64,000 nucleotides of DNA, taken from NCBI RefSeq assembly GCF_003115845.1, contig NZ_KZ819032.1, positions 62,001 through 126,000 on the forward strand, written 5' to 3'. The DNA is from Brenneria roseae subsp. roseae. GTDB lineage: Bacteria > Pseudomonadota > Gammaproteobacteria > Enterobacterales > Enterobacteriaceae. Every line of letters starts with the position of its first letter. Position 1 is the first letter of the stretch. Positions 27,232-35,396 of the stretch are shown here, piece by piece. The translations under genes were made by a program, and so were the position numbers. Under the pieces are notes generated by a model. The model was not told where the DNA came from and made no database searches. It saw only the letters and a list, made by a program, of their open reading frames with translations.

Positions 27232-28164
27232 ATGAGTCTCATGAAGATTAAACAACGATTTGCCAGGTCATTACTTCATCCTCGCTATTGGCTTACCTGG
27301 TTTGGCCTTGGCGTCCTGTTCCTGCTGGTACAGCTTCCTTATCCGCTGCTGATGAGAATTGGCAGAAATGCGGGGCGTTTATCGCGTCTTGTTCTCAAAC
27401 GCCGTGTCTCTATCGCCAGACGTAATCTTGAACTGTGTTTTCCCACCATTTCCGTTGAAGAACGCGAAGCGATGATCGTCAGTAATTTCGCCTCGCTGGG
27501 AATGGCGTTGGTTGAAACCGGTATGGCCTGGTTCTGGTCGGATCGCCGTGTACGTCATTGGTTTGATGTGTCCGGGCTGGAAAATTTGCAGCAAGCCTGC
27601 GCTAAAGAGCGTGGCGTCATGGTTATCGGCATTCACTTTATGTCGCTCGAATTGGGCGGCAGGGCGATGGGGCTGTGTCAGCCGATGATGGCGATGTATC
27701 GTCCGCACAACAATAAAGTGATGGAGATGGTGCAGACCTGGGGACGTTCCCGCTCTAATAAGGCGATGATTGATCGCAAAGATCTGCGCGGCATGGTGCA
27801 TGCGTTGCGGCGCGGTGAAGCGGTATGGTTCGCTCCCGATCAGGATTATGGTCCCAGAGGTAGCGTGTTCGCTCCCTTTTTTGCCGTCAAGAAAGCCGCG
27901 ACAACCAGCGGTACGTATACGATAGCTCGTTTGGCTAAGCCCGCGATGATCACCACGGTATTGATTCGTAACCCGGATGCGTCCGGTTATCGGCTGGTCA
28001 TTCAACCTGAGCTACAGAATTACCCTTATCACGATGAGCAGGAAGCCGCGTGTTATATAAATAAGGTCATCGAACGCGAAATTATGCGGGCGCCGGAGCA
28101 ATATCTTTGGCTGCATCGCCGTTTCAAAACACGTCCGACAGGGGAAGTTTCGCTCTACGCCTGA
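27232..28164 (+). CDS. lpxP: Kdo2-lipid IVA palmitoleoyltransferase LpxP
   Basis: The 310-residue protein matches E. coli LpxP closely (LLHPRYWLTWFGLGVL, LKRRVSIARRNLELCFP, LGMALVETGMAWFW, and an RAPEQYLW...RFKTRP C terminus). It has one N-terminal membrane anchor (residues ~22-40), and H in HFMSLELGGR begins the acyltransferase HX4(D/E) motif. LpxP adds palmitoleate to lipid A in place of laurate in the cold. Its position after a cold-shock gene fits, although they are not one operon. The start could also be the ATG three codons later. Confidence 0.93.
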   Translation: MSLMKIKQRFARSLLHPRYWLTWFGLGVLFLLVQLPYPLLMRIGRNAGRLSRLVLKRRVSIARRNLELCFPTISVEEREAMIVSNFASLGMALVETGMAWFWSDRRVRHWFDVSGLENLQQACAKERGVMVIGIHFMSLELGGRAMGLCQPMMAMYRPHNNKVMEMVQTWGRSRSNKAMIDRKDLRGMVHALRRGEAVWFAPDQDYGPRGSVFAPFFAVKKAATTSGTYTIARLAKPAMITTVLIRNPDASGYRLVIQPELQNYPYHDEQEAACYINKVIEREIMRAPEQYLWLHRRFKTRPTGEVSLYA

Positions 28165-28184
28165 GAATGATTTCAGGCTGATCC

Positions 28185-28215
28185 GCACGTCTTATCCGTC
28201 TCAGATAAGACGTGC
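28185..28215 (+). terminator. Hairpin after lpxP
   Basis: A perfect 12-base inverted repeat, GCACGTCTTATC and its complement, with a seven-base loop lies 20 bases after the lpxP stop. There is no U-run, so it may only stabilise the 3' end. Confidence 0.6.
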
Positions 28216-28278
28216 AGAAGAGCAGGGAAGCGCCGCGGTTTTTCTACAAAATACTTTTTCTATAACATACAAAGAAAA

Positions 28279-28300
28279 ATGGCCGCCTGATGGCAGCCAT
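28279..28300 (-). terminator. Terminator of the two-peptide unit
   Basis: Read on the minus strand, ATGGCTGCC and GGCGGCCAT pair with one mismatch around ATCA and are followed directly by TTTTCTTT. It lies about 30 bases beyond the stop of the second small peptide. Confidence 0.85.
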
Positions 28301-28328
28301 TTAAATCGTCGTTATCGTATGAAGACGA

Positions 28329-28415
28329 TTAACGGAAGATAGCGTGGGGGTTAACACCGCGATAGGTTTTGCCCAACGCTTTTAGTATTTGATTGATTTT
28401 ACGGACAACACTCAT
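28329..28415 (-). CDS. Cationic 28-residue small peptide (second gene of micro-operon)
   Basis: I do not recognise this peptide. It starts MSVVRKINQILKALGKTYR and ends NPHAIFR; it has seven Arg/Lys residues and no acidic residue, and its first 18 residues can form an amphipathic helix (V, I, I, L, L spaced as one face). The ribosome binding site is strong (AGAGGTGGGGG before the ATG). It lies 30 bases after the 23-residue peptide and before a terminator, so the two share a transcript. It has no signal peptide. Possible roles are a membrane-active peptide, a secreted signal or a regulator of a larger protein. Confidence 0.6.
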   Translation of the reverse strand: MSVVRKINQILKALGKTYRGVNPHAIFR

Positions 28416-28445
28416 CTTTTTACCCCCACCTCTTCTTTTCGAGAA

Positions 28446-28517
28446 TTAGTTGTTGAAAGTACCAAAGTTGACGTTGATGTTTTCAAACATAGCGATGATT
28501 TTGTTCAGCAGTTTCAT
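28446..28517 (-). CDS. 23-residue small peptide (first gene of micro-operon)
   Basis: I do not recognise this peptide. Its first half, MKLLNKIIAMFENI, is amphipathic with LL, II and MF on one face; the second half is rich in Asn (NVNFGTFNN). GAGGAT stands seven bases before the ATG. It is the first frame after a good promoter and CRP site, and the 28-residue peptide follows on the same strand. It is too polar to be a clear transmembrane segment, unlike typical type I toxins. Its start codon and phase are well supported by the ribosome binding site; expression is not proven. Confidence 0.6.
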   Translation of the reverse strand: MKLLNKIIAMFENINVNFGTFNN

Positions 28518-28569
28518 TTTGATATCCTCGTGAGTTGATGTTTTTTCTGTGACGCTGTTCACGTTTTTA

Positions 28570-28620
28570 AGAATACTCGCGCTGATACGTGAGGTCAACT
28601 TTTTTGTGAAGCTAATCACA
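28570..28620 (-). promoter_or_regulatory. Promoter and consensus CRP site of the two-peptide unit
   Basis: On the minus strand TTGACC (28598-28593) and TATTCT (28575-28570) are separated by exactly 17 bases. Just upstream, 28605-28620 reads TGTGA-N6-TCACA, a perfect CRP consensus. The CRP centre would be about 50 bases from the expected start, which is not one of the classic activating positions, so activation or repression cannot be told. Confidence 0.75.
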
Positions 28621-28907
28621 AAAAACTGAACATTAAGTTTGTTAGAAGTAAACCGGTGTTTTGATTGCTGCCTGTTGCCTATTATTACGCTTTCTTCTAC
28701 CTGGTGGTGTTTTCCCGCCGTGGCCCGTTTGAGCTCTACGGATGGGAAGGTTGGGCAGGATGTAAAGCAACATCGGAAGACAAGACGGCGGCAACATAAA
28801 AGGTATAGGTAAATAGTCTCGATTAGCAGTTGAAATAAATATGGATGAAGCAGGATAATCGTTGGCTTCAGATAACCCGGCAAAATTCTGTGGTTTTGCA
28901 TTCAGCG
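28621..28907. other. Intergenic DNA between the peptide unit and the adeP leader
   Basis: No gene is supported. Frames across it are shadows without ribosome binding sites. It probably contains the adeP promoter near its right end. Confidence 0.45.
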
Positions 28908-28923
28908 AAGTAATCGTTTGCGT
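28908..28923 (-). promoter_or_regulatory. PurR operator-like site upstream of adeP
   Basis: On the minus strand the site reads ACGCAAACGATTACTT, close to the PurR consensus ANGCAAACGTTTNCNT. It lies about 115 bases before the adeP start, fitting purine repression of a purine permease. Confidence 0.7.
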
Positions 28924-28935
28924 GCATGCCCATAA

Positions 28936-28991
28936 GGTTCATGGTGTGTCAGTTATCGCTGATGCACACCCGGTGCAAGGCTGGGTGAACC
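28936..28991 (+). ncRNA. Foldable leader of adeP, possible regulatory RNA element
   Basis: GGTTCA (28936-28941) pairs with TGAACC (28986-28991), enclosing a long hairpin: GGTGTG-TCAG pairs with CTGA-TG-CACACC (28943-28952 with 28959-28970) around TTATCG. A further small CCC/GGG pairing is possible in the remaining part. It resembles a multi-helix leader but matches no riboswitch that I know; the family is not assigned. Confidence 0.4.
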
Positions 28992-29036
28992 GCCTACGAT
29001 TTACCATTAAATAATGACATTTCAGGGGATACCACC

Positions 29037-30404
29037 ATGTCAAATACGACACGTCAGGCTAATAGTGCGGCCCGCCCGCATAATGCGCTTGATGCATTTT
29101 TTAAAATCACGCAGCGCGGAAGTAACGTGCGTCAGGAAGTGTTGGCTGGATTAACCACATTTCTGGCCATGGTTTACTCGGTGATCGTTGTTCCGGGTAT
29201 GCTGAGTAAAGCGGGCTTTCCGCCGAGCGCGGTGTTTGTCGCCACCTGTCTGGTTGCCGGTTTGGGTTCGTTGCTGATGGGATTATGGGCCAATCTGCCA
29301 ATGGCCATTGGTTGCGCTATTTCCCTGACGGCGTTTACTGCTTTCAGTCTGGTTCTGGGGCAGCAGATTAGCGTACCGGTTGCATTGGGGGCGATTTTCC
29401 TGATGGGCGTGCTGTTCACCATCATCTCCGCTACCGGGATCCGTACCTGGATCCTGCGCAATCTTCCGCTTGGGGTCGCGCACGGCACGGGTATTGGTAT
29501 CGGTCTGTTTCTGCTGATTATTGCCGCCAACGGAATTGGTCTGGTGATTAAGAACCCAATCGATGGTCTGCCTGTTGCGCTGGGGGATTTTACGTCGTTC
29601 CCTGTCATCATGGCGCTGCTGGGTCTGGCGGCGACTATCGGTCTGGAAAAACGTCGTGTTCCCGGCGGGATCTTGCTGGTTATTGTTGTCATTTCTATTC
29701 TGGGTCTGATTTTCGATCCGAATGTGAAATATCAGGGCTTTTTTGCGCTGCCAAGCCTGACTGGCGCAGATGGTACTTCTCTGATCTTCAGTCTGGATAT
29801 TATGGGGGCGTTGCAGCCGGTGGTATTACCGAGCGTACTGGCATTGGTCATGACGGCCGTCTTTGATGCGACCGGTACGATACGCGCGGTGGCGGGTCAG
29901 GCAAACCTGTTGGACAAAGACGGACAAATCATCAATGGCGGTAAAGCGTTGACGGCTGACTCCGTCAGCAGCATTTTCTCCAGTCTGGTGGGAACGTCGC
30001 CTGCGGCGGTTTACATTGAATCGGCTGCGGGTACGGCGGCCGGTGGTAAAACCGGGTTGACCGCCACCGTGGTCGGCGTGCTGTTCCTGCTGATCCTGTT
30101 CCTGTCTCCGCTGTCTTATCTGGTTCCGGGTTATGCGACGGCGCCTGCACTGATGTATGTTGGTCTGCTGATGCTGGGCAACGTGTCCAAACTGAACTTT
30201 GATGATTTCGTTGATGCCATGTCCGGTCTGGTGTGCGCGGTGTTTATCGTACTGACCTGTAACATTGTGACCGGTATTATGCTGGGCTTCGGGTCGCTGG
30301 TGCTGGGGCGTATCTTCTCTGGTGAATGGCGCAAACTGAACATCGGTACGGTGCTTATTGCGATCGCACTGGTGATCTTCTACGCCGGTGGTTGGGCGCT
30401 GTAA
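29037..30404 (+). CDS. adeP: Adenine:H+ symporter AdeP (NCS2/AzgA family)
   Basis: The 455-residue protein matches E. coli AdeP (PurP): [77 protein letters not shown] and [17 protein letters not shown]. It has about 12 or more transmembrane segments and imports adenine. AGGGGAT precedes the ATG. A PurR-like box and a foldable leader lie upstream. It has its own terminator. Confidence 0.94.
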   Translation: MSNTTRQANSAARPHNALDAFFKITQRGSNVRQEVLAGLTTFLAMVYSVIVVPGMLSKAGFPPSAVFVATCLVAGLGSLLMGLWANLPMAIGCAISLTAFTAFSLVLGQQISVPVALGAIFLMGVLFTIISATGIRTWILRNLPLGVAHGTGIGIGLFLLIIAANGIGLVIKNPIDGLPVALGDFTSFPVIMALLGLAATIGLEKRRVPGGILLVIVVISILGLIFDPNVKYQGFFALPSLTGADGTSLIFSLDIMGALQPVVLPSVLALVMTAVFDATGTIRAVAGQANLLDKDGQIINGGKALTADSVSSIFSSLVGTSPAAVYIESAAGTAAGGKTGLTATVVGVLFLLILFLSPLSYLVPGYATAPALMYVGLLMLGNVSKLNFDDFVDAMSGLVCAVFIVLTCNIVTGIMLGFGSLVLGRIFSGEWRKLNIGTVLIAIALVIFYAGGWAL

Positions 30405-30411
30405 TCTGGCG

Positions 30412-30443
30412 GACCTTCGGGGCGCTGTCCCGAAGGTCTTTTT
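30412..30443 (+). terminator. Terminator after adeP
   Basis: GACCTTCGGG pairs perfectly with CCCGAAGGTC around a seven-base loop, followed by TTTTTCT. Confidence 0.95.
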
Positions 30444-30753
30444 CTCTTCGATTTCCTTCCTCTTTTCCTGTTGATTTAATGCGTCCGGGCGCTTGTCTGA
30501 CGCCATGCTTTCTCTATCTGCACGTCTTGTTTACGGCGGACAGGATAGCCCGATCGCCACCTTTCGGGGCGTCACTTCATTTGAATCTGGTTGATGTTGA
30601 GCATGCGATAATCAGGGAAAACCATAACCTTGCTTCTTCACTAAGAAATTCATTTTCATGCCCTGATAAATGCGTTAAATATGGAAGGGTATTTCATGGT
30701 CTGACGGGTCGATAGCCAATTTTTTAATATGCAGGAGATGGTCTAAGGAAAGC
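30444..30753. other. Intergenic region before yjcE
   Basis: I see no gene. Two-base-biased pyrimidine DNA follows the adeP terminator; AAGGAAAGC before yjcE is its ribosome binding site. No operator was recognised. Confidence 0.5.
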
Positions 30754-32400
30754 ATGGAAATCTTTTTTACTATTCTTATTTTAATCCTGGTGGTTTCATT
30801 ATCAGGTGTGGTTACACGAATTTTACCTTTTCAAATACCTCTACCGCTCATGCAGATTGCCGTTGGCGCCATACTGGCCTGGCCTCAGTTCGGTTTGCAT
30901 GTTGATTTCAATCCCGAATTGTTCATGGTGTTGTTTATTCCGCCGCTATTGTTTGCCGATGGCTGGAAAACACCGACCCGTGAATTTCTGAAGCATGGCC
31001 GCGAGATTATTGGTCTGGCGCTGGTGCTGGTTCTGATTACCGTGGTGGGTATCGGCTATTTCATCTACTGGATGGTGCCGGGAATGCCGCTGATTGCCGC
31101 CTTTGCGTTGGCTGCCGTACTGTCGCCGACGGATGCGGTCGCACTTTCCGGCATTGTGGGTGAAGACCGTATTCCGAAGAAGTTGATGGGCATTCTTCAG
31201 GGCGAGGCGTTGATGAATGACGCGTCCGGTCTGGTATCATTGAAGTTTGCGGTGGCGATTGCGATGGGGACGATGGTTTTCAGCGTGTCCGGCGCGACGC
31301 TGGCGTTCCTTCAGGTTGCGGTCGGCGGCCTGCTGGCGGGTGTCGCCGTTACCTGGCTATATAGTAAATCCCTGCGCATTATCAGCCGTTGGAGCGGAGA
31401 TGATGCCGCGACGCAGATTGTGCTGCTGCTGCTGTTGCCGTTCGCTTCTTACCTGATTGCAGAACACATTGGCGTATCGGGTATTTTGGCCGCCGTCGCC
31501 TCCGGGATGACTATCGGTCAATCCGGCGTCATCCGTAATGCGCCGCTGAACATGCGATTACGTGCAAACGGTGTCTGGTCGATGCTGGAATTTGTGTTTA
31601 ACGGCACGGTATTTATTATGCTGGGGCTCCAATTGCCCGGGATTCTGGAAACCTCGATAACGCAGGCGCAACTGGATCCCACGGTGGAAACCTGGATGTT
31701 GTTTACCGACATCGCGATCATTTATGCCGCGTTGCTGCTGTTGCGTTTCTGCTGGCTGTGGATGATGAAAAGATACAGCATGCATATCCAGAAAAAGCGT
31801 CCAATGGTGTTCGGGCAATTTACCACGCGTGAGCTATGGATTGTCTCGTTTGCGGGTGTCCGGGGTGCGATAACGCTGGCGGGCGTGCTCTCTATACCGT
31901 TGTTATTGACCGACGGCACCGCTTTTCCGTCACGTTATCAGCTGGTGTTTATTGCGACGGGCGTCATCCTGTTTTCTCTGTTATGCGGCGTACTGGCGTT
32001 ACCCTTTTTGCTACGCGGCGTGGTGGTGGCCGATAAAGTCGCTTACGCCAAAGAGGAGCGCATGGCGCGTATTGCTGCGGCTGAAGTGGCGATCAAAAGC
32101 CTGTATAAAATGGAGGAGCGGCTGGCGGCAGACAGCGAGGAAAACATTGATGAGCAGGTGTTGAAAGAGGTCAGCGCGCGCGTCATCGGGAACCTGCGGC
32201 GGCGGATTGCGGATAAAGACAATCTGGAAAATAGCTTGCTGATTGAAAATCTTGAACGGCGTTTTCGTCTGACCGCGTTGAACTCCGAACGTGCGGAGTT
32301 ATATCACCTGCGTGCAACCCAGCAAATCAGCAATGAAACATTGCAAAAAATGCTGCGCGATCTGGATCTGCTGGAAGCGGTACTGATCGAACACGAGTAG
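30754..32400 (+). CDS. yjcE: Na+/H+ antiporter, CPA1 family (YjcE)
   Basis: The 548-residue protein matches E. coli YjcE from end to end (MEIFFTILI, LPLMQIAVGAILAWPQFGLHVDF, FIPPLLFADGWKTPTREFL). It has about 12 transmembrane segments with the ion-binding ND pair in GEALMNDASGLVSLKFA, and a cytoplasmic C-terminal helical domain of about 120 residues. It exchanges monovalent cations for protons. In E. coli yjcE lies close to actP-yjcH-acs, while here about 10 kb separates them. Confidence 0.93.
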   Translation: MEIFFTILILILVVSLSGVVTRILPFQIPLPLMQIAVGAILAWPQFGLHVDFNPELFMVLFIPPLLFADGWKTPTREFLKHGREIIGLALVLVLITVVGIGYFIYWMVPGMPLIAAFALAAVLSPTDAVALSGIVGEDRIPKKLMGILQGEALMNDASGLVSLKFAVAIAMGTMVFSVSGATLAFLQVAVGGLLAGVAVTWLYSKSLRIISRWSGDDAATQIVLLLLLPFASYLIAEHIGVSGILAAVASGMTIGQSGVIRNAPLNMRLRANGVWSMLEFVFNGTVFIMLGLQLPGILETSITQAQLDPTVETWMLFTDIAIIYAALLLLRFCWLWMMKRYSMHIQKKRPMVFGQFTTRELWIVSFAGVRGAITLAGVLSIPLLLTDGTAFPSRYQLVFIATGVILFSLLCGVLALPFLLRGVVVADKVAYAKEERMARIAAAEVAIKSLYKMEERLAADSEENIDEQVLKEVSARVIGNLRRRIADKDNLENSLLIENLERRFRLTALNSERAELYHLRATQQISNETLQKMLRDLDLLEAVLIEHE

Positions 32401-32689
32401 AACCGCGGTATCCTTACGCCAGCATTTCATTGATCTTTTTCTTTTCCTGTTACTCCCCATCGTTCAGGCGGTGGGGATCTTTTCTAAATCCTTACACGCA
32501 AAGCCCCTTCTCCCGATTGTAAATAGCTTGTCACCAAATGATAATGATTGTTATTATCCATGCGAAAATCCTTAGATGACACTTTTCTTACTCTCATGTA
32601 GCGCCGGATCATGTCGCGATGGGAGCAGCCTGTTATGGCAGACTGAAAATAATAAATTGAGTCTTAACCATAAATTAAACATGTGAATA
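32401..32689. other. Intergenic region with a Fur box
   Basis: No gene is supported between yjcE and the response regulator. GATAATGATTGTTATTATC at 32540-32558 matches the Fur consensus GATAATGATAATCATTATC at 16 of 19 positions. No start codon with a ribosome binding site follows within 100 bases; the next gene on the plus strand is the response regulator. Confidence 0.7.
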
Positions 32690-32849
32690 TACCCGTCATA
32701 CTTTAAGTTGCATGTGTGTTGGCTTTATTACCGGCCCATCCATGGGCCTCGCCCCGGTGGGGCCGCTGCAAGCAGCGTTCAAATCTGTTCCCGGCAGATT
32801 TGTCAGTCACCCGGATCACGCCTTCCTGCAACTCGAATTATTTAGGGTA
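32690..32849 (+). repeat. MITE-like interspersed repeat (copy B, complete)
   Basis: The element has degenerate terminal inverted repeats: TACCCGTCATACTTTAAG... at the left and ...GAATTATTTAGGGTA at the right match as reverse complements at about 17 of 23 positions, both ending in TTGCA/TGCAA. The core contains GGGGCCGCTGCAAGCAGCG and AGTCACCCGGA, also present in copy A at 8334-8411. It encodes nothing and lies 24 bases before the response-regulator start. Confidence 0.75.
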
Positions 32850-32872
32850 GCCACGCTTGGTAGGGGAACGTT

Positions 32873-33583
32873 ATGCGCGTACTGGTGGTTGATGATGATT
32901 CTGTACTGTGCCATTGGCTGGGCTCTAAACTACATTCGCACGGTCATTCATGCCGTATGGTTCATGATGGCGAACACGCATTAAAAGCCATAAAAGATGA
33001 AGTTTATGATGTGGTTCTGCTGGATAGAATGCTGCCGGTGATGGATGGGTTTACCGTATTGCGTGAATTACAGGGATCGCGCCATCCGCCGATTATGCTG
33101 CTTTCCGCATTAGACCGGGATGTCGATCGGGTGATGGGATTGGAACTCGGTGCGGAAGACTACCTTGGCAAACCCTTTAATTTTAATGAACTCAGACTGC
33201 GTCTGGATATTATGGCGCGGCGTGGTAAACGCCATGTGGATAACGCCTCTCTCCTGACATTTGAGGACCTACAGCTTGATCGTCTACAGCGCGTGGCCTG
33301 GCGCGGCGGTCAGCGTATCGACTTGACGGATAAGGAAATCAAGCTGCTGATTATTTTGATGGAAAATCCCGGTCAGGCGATAACCCGAACCATGCTGCTG
33401 GAGCGGGTATGGGGCTACAATTTCGATCCCCAGACCAATCTGATCGACGTACACATGTCGAAATTGCGCTCGAAAATTGACAAAGGATTCCCGCGACCAT
33501 TAATTAAAACGTTAAGGGCAATGGGCTATGCGTTAGGATCTGTCGACAAGGATAGAGCGAATGTTGGCAGCCACGCTGAATAA
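32873..33583 (+). CDS. OmpR-family response regulator
   Basis: The 236-residue protein has an N-terminal receiver domain with acidic residues in VVDDDS, the phosphorylated Asp in VVLLDRMLPVMDG, and the conserved Lys in GKPF. A C-terminal winged helix has DLTDKEIKLLIILMENPGQ...IDVHMSKLRSKID. It overlaps the kinase gene by 23 bases, so the two form a cognate pair. The first gene after them is a flp remnant, which suggests they once controlled the Tad pilus, as a two-component system does in Pectobacterium. GGGGA is eight bases before the ATG. Confidence 0.92.
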   Translation: MRVLVVDDDSVLCHWLGSKLHSHGHSCRMVHDGEHALKAIKDEVYDVVLLDRMLPVMDGFTVLRELQGSRHPPIMLLSALDRDVDRVMGLELGAEDYLGKPFNFNELRLRLDIMARRGKRHVDNASLLTFEDLQLDRLQRVAWRGGQRIDLTDKEIKLLIILMENPGQAITRTMLLERVWGYNFDPQTNLIDVHMSKLRSKIDKGFPRPLIKTLRAMGYALGSVDKDRANVGSHAE

Positions 33584-35030
33584 AATAAAAACAAAAAAGC
33601 TGAGCCGTCGCTGGCAGATGAAAATAAAGCACTGGCAGTTAATCGGGGCCAGCCAGTATCCGGGCTTTTTATGTACCTCAAACTTTCGGCAGGCGATCAC
33701 CATTGTTTTTTTATTTTTGCTGATGATGCTGATGTGTATCATCGGCTTCAGCTCATTAAGTGAAACGTTAATCAGAACGCATGTCCGTGAAGTTATTCTG
33801 GGTAATATTTATGATTACTCCATGCAGTCTCGTTTAAGCAATGCAAATAGTCTGATTACCCAACTTCGGCAGGACAATCGGGCTAAAAGCGATGAACTGC
33901 CGATATTTCTGGTTACCGATAAAAACGGCGCTATTTTGTATCACAACCATCCGCTGGAGGAGTTGCAAAACACGTCTTGCCAGATGGATGTGACCTGCCT
34001 GAAAGCGCTGCTGTCGAGTAAAAATGATACCAATCTGATCGGTCTGTCCGTCATGCTGGACGATGGCGCCGTGTTGTTTACCGCCTACAATATCAAGCCG
34101 ATGCTCGAACGAGTGCGGACGATCCCGCTGGTGGCGGGGGCCGGACTGTTTATCGTGTTGCTGTTTTGCCTGTTTGTCAGTCGCCACTTCAGCTTGATAA
34201 GCCTGCGCAGCGTCGAGAAAATCCGTTCCGCGCTGCACCGCTACAGCGCGGGCGAGCAGCAGGTGCGCATGCCGTTGTCACCTTATGGCGATGACTTTGA
34301 CAGCCTGAGTGAGGATATCAACCAGAATCTGGAACGTATTGAACGCCTGATGGAACAGGTTCGCAGTACGTCCAGCCATATCGCTCATGAACTGCGAACC
34401 CCGTTGACGCATTTGCAAAACCGTCTGTTCAACCTGACGGAACGCGCCGGGCTGGATGGCGACATTCGTGAAGAGCTGAATCTCGCCGTTGAGGAGGTTC
34501 ATAAAATTCTCGGTCTGTTCCGCACGGTGATGCGCATTGGTGAAATTGAAAGCGGGCGCTGTATCCATCAGTTTGCAAATATTGAAGCGCGACAATTACT
34601 GGAAGAGATCGCCGAATATTATCAGCCGCTGGCGGAAGAACGGGGCTGTCAGATCAGGGTGGAAATCAAGGCGGGGATCCAGCTGTTCGGCGATCGGGCC
34701 CTGTTGTTCCAGGCGTTGGCGAATCTGGTGGAAAACGCCCTGAAGTACGCAGCTCAGGGAAAATACGTCACCCTGAGCGTCACGCTCTACCGCGGCTGGA
34801 TTGCGCTAAGCGTGGCGGACCACGGGCCGGGTATTCCGATGGCCCAGTATGAAAAAGCGCTACAGCGTTTTCAGCGCTTGGAAACCTGGCAGCAGTCTGG
34901 CTATGGGCTCGGTTTGTCACTGGTACAGGCGATTGCCGATCTGCATGGTGGCAAGCTGTGTCTGACATCCTCTCACCCTGGGCTTCATGTTTATTTGTGC
35001 CTGACCCCCGTAGTTAAGACAAATTGTTAA
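33561..35030 (+). CDS. Sensor histidine kinase
   Basis: The 489-residue protein has two transmembrane segments (~residues 45-68 and ~190-215) flanking a periplasmic sensor domain with two Cys (TSCQMDVTC), a HAMP region, the phosphorylated His in SHIAHELRTPLTHLQ, and ATP-binding boxes N (LANLVENALKYA), G1 (VADHGPGIP) and G2 (GYGLGLSLV). AAGGA precedes the ATG. Its last codons (VVKTNC) are encoded by the first unit of a 13-bp tandem repeat, which may have changed the C terminus. Confidence 0.93.
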   Translation: MLAATLNKIKTKKLSRRWQMKIKHWQLIGASQYPGFLCTSNFRQAITIVFLFLLMMLMCIIGFSSLSETLIRTHVREVILGNIYDYSMQSRLSNANSLITQLRQDNRAKSDELPIFLVTDKNGAILYHNHPLEELQNTSCQMDVTCLKALLSSKNDTNLIGLSVMLDDGAVLFTAYNIKPMLERVRTIPLVAGAGLFIVLLFCLFVSRHFSLISLRSVEKIRSALHRYSAGEQQVRMPLSPYGDDFDSLSEDINQNLERIERLMEQVRSTSSHIAHELRTPLTHLQNRLFNLTERAGLDGDIREELNLAVEEVHKILGLFRTVMRIGEIESGRCIHQFANIEARQLLEEIAEYYQPLAEERGCQIRVEIKAGIQLFGDRALLFQALANLVENALKYAAQGKYVTLSVTLYRGWIALSVADHGPGIPMAQYEKALQRFQRLETWQQSGYGLGLSLVQAIADLHGGKLCLTSSHPGLHVYLCLTPVVKTNC

Positions 35031-35077
35031 AACAAATTGTTAAGACCAACTGTTAAGACAAATGGTTAAAACGAATG
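35013..35077 (+). repeat. Five tandem copies of a 13-bp repeat
   Basis: Five units of GTTAAGACAAATT with a few substitutions run head to tail: 35013, 35026, 35039, 35052 and 35065. The first two cover the end and stop codon of the kinase gene. Unit length is not a multiple of three, so copy-number changes would shift the downstream sequence but not the first unit. Confidence 0.93.
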
Positions 35078-35292
35078 TGAATGCCCCGGCAAAAAACTGA
35101 ATATTTATCCGTATCGTGTCAGGGGCACAGAATGTATTACTATTTGATTTATATTGATAATTTTTATATGAAAAGATTAACGAATATTAATGCTCCGCAT
35201 CTTGTAGTACCTGAGAATAAGTCTCATTATTGCCATGATTAGCGTCATGGCGTCCGGTATTTGTCATGGTTCCTTTGTCTGCGGACTCTCCT

Positions 35293-35391
35293 ATGAATAA
35301 TATGAAAACCAAACTGTGTGCTTTCCTGCGAGATGAAAGCGGTGTGGCGGCGATCGGCGCCAGCGGATCCACGTCAGAGATGGCGAAATAA
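35293..35391 (+). pseudogene. Degenerate Flp-type pilin
   Basis: The 32-codon frame begins MNNMKTKLCAFLRDESGVAAI, the start of a Flp pilin leader, but then runs into GASGSTSEMAK and a stop. A working Flp pilin continues with Glu-Tyr-Gly and a hydrophobic helix that forms the fibre. The processing site residue and the whole helix are missing, as if an in-frame deletion removed them. It stands before tadV, the normal position of flp. No clear ribosome binding site is visible. Confidence 0.7.
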
Positions 35392-35396
35392 ATCCA

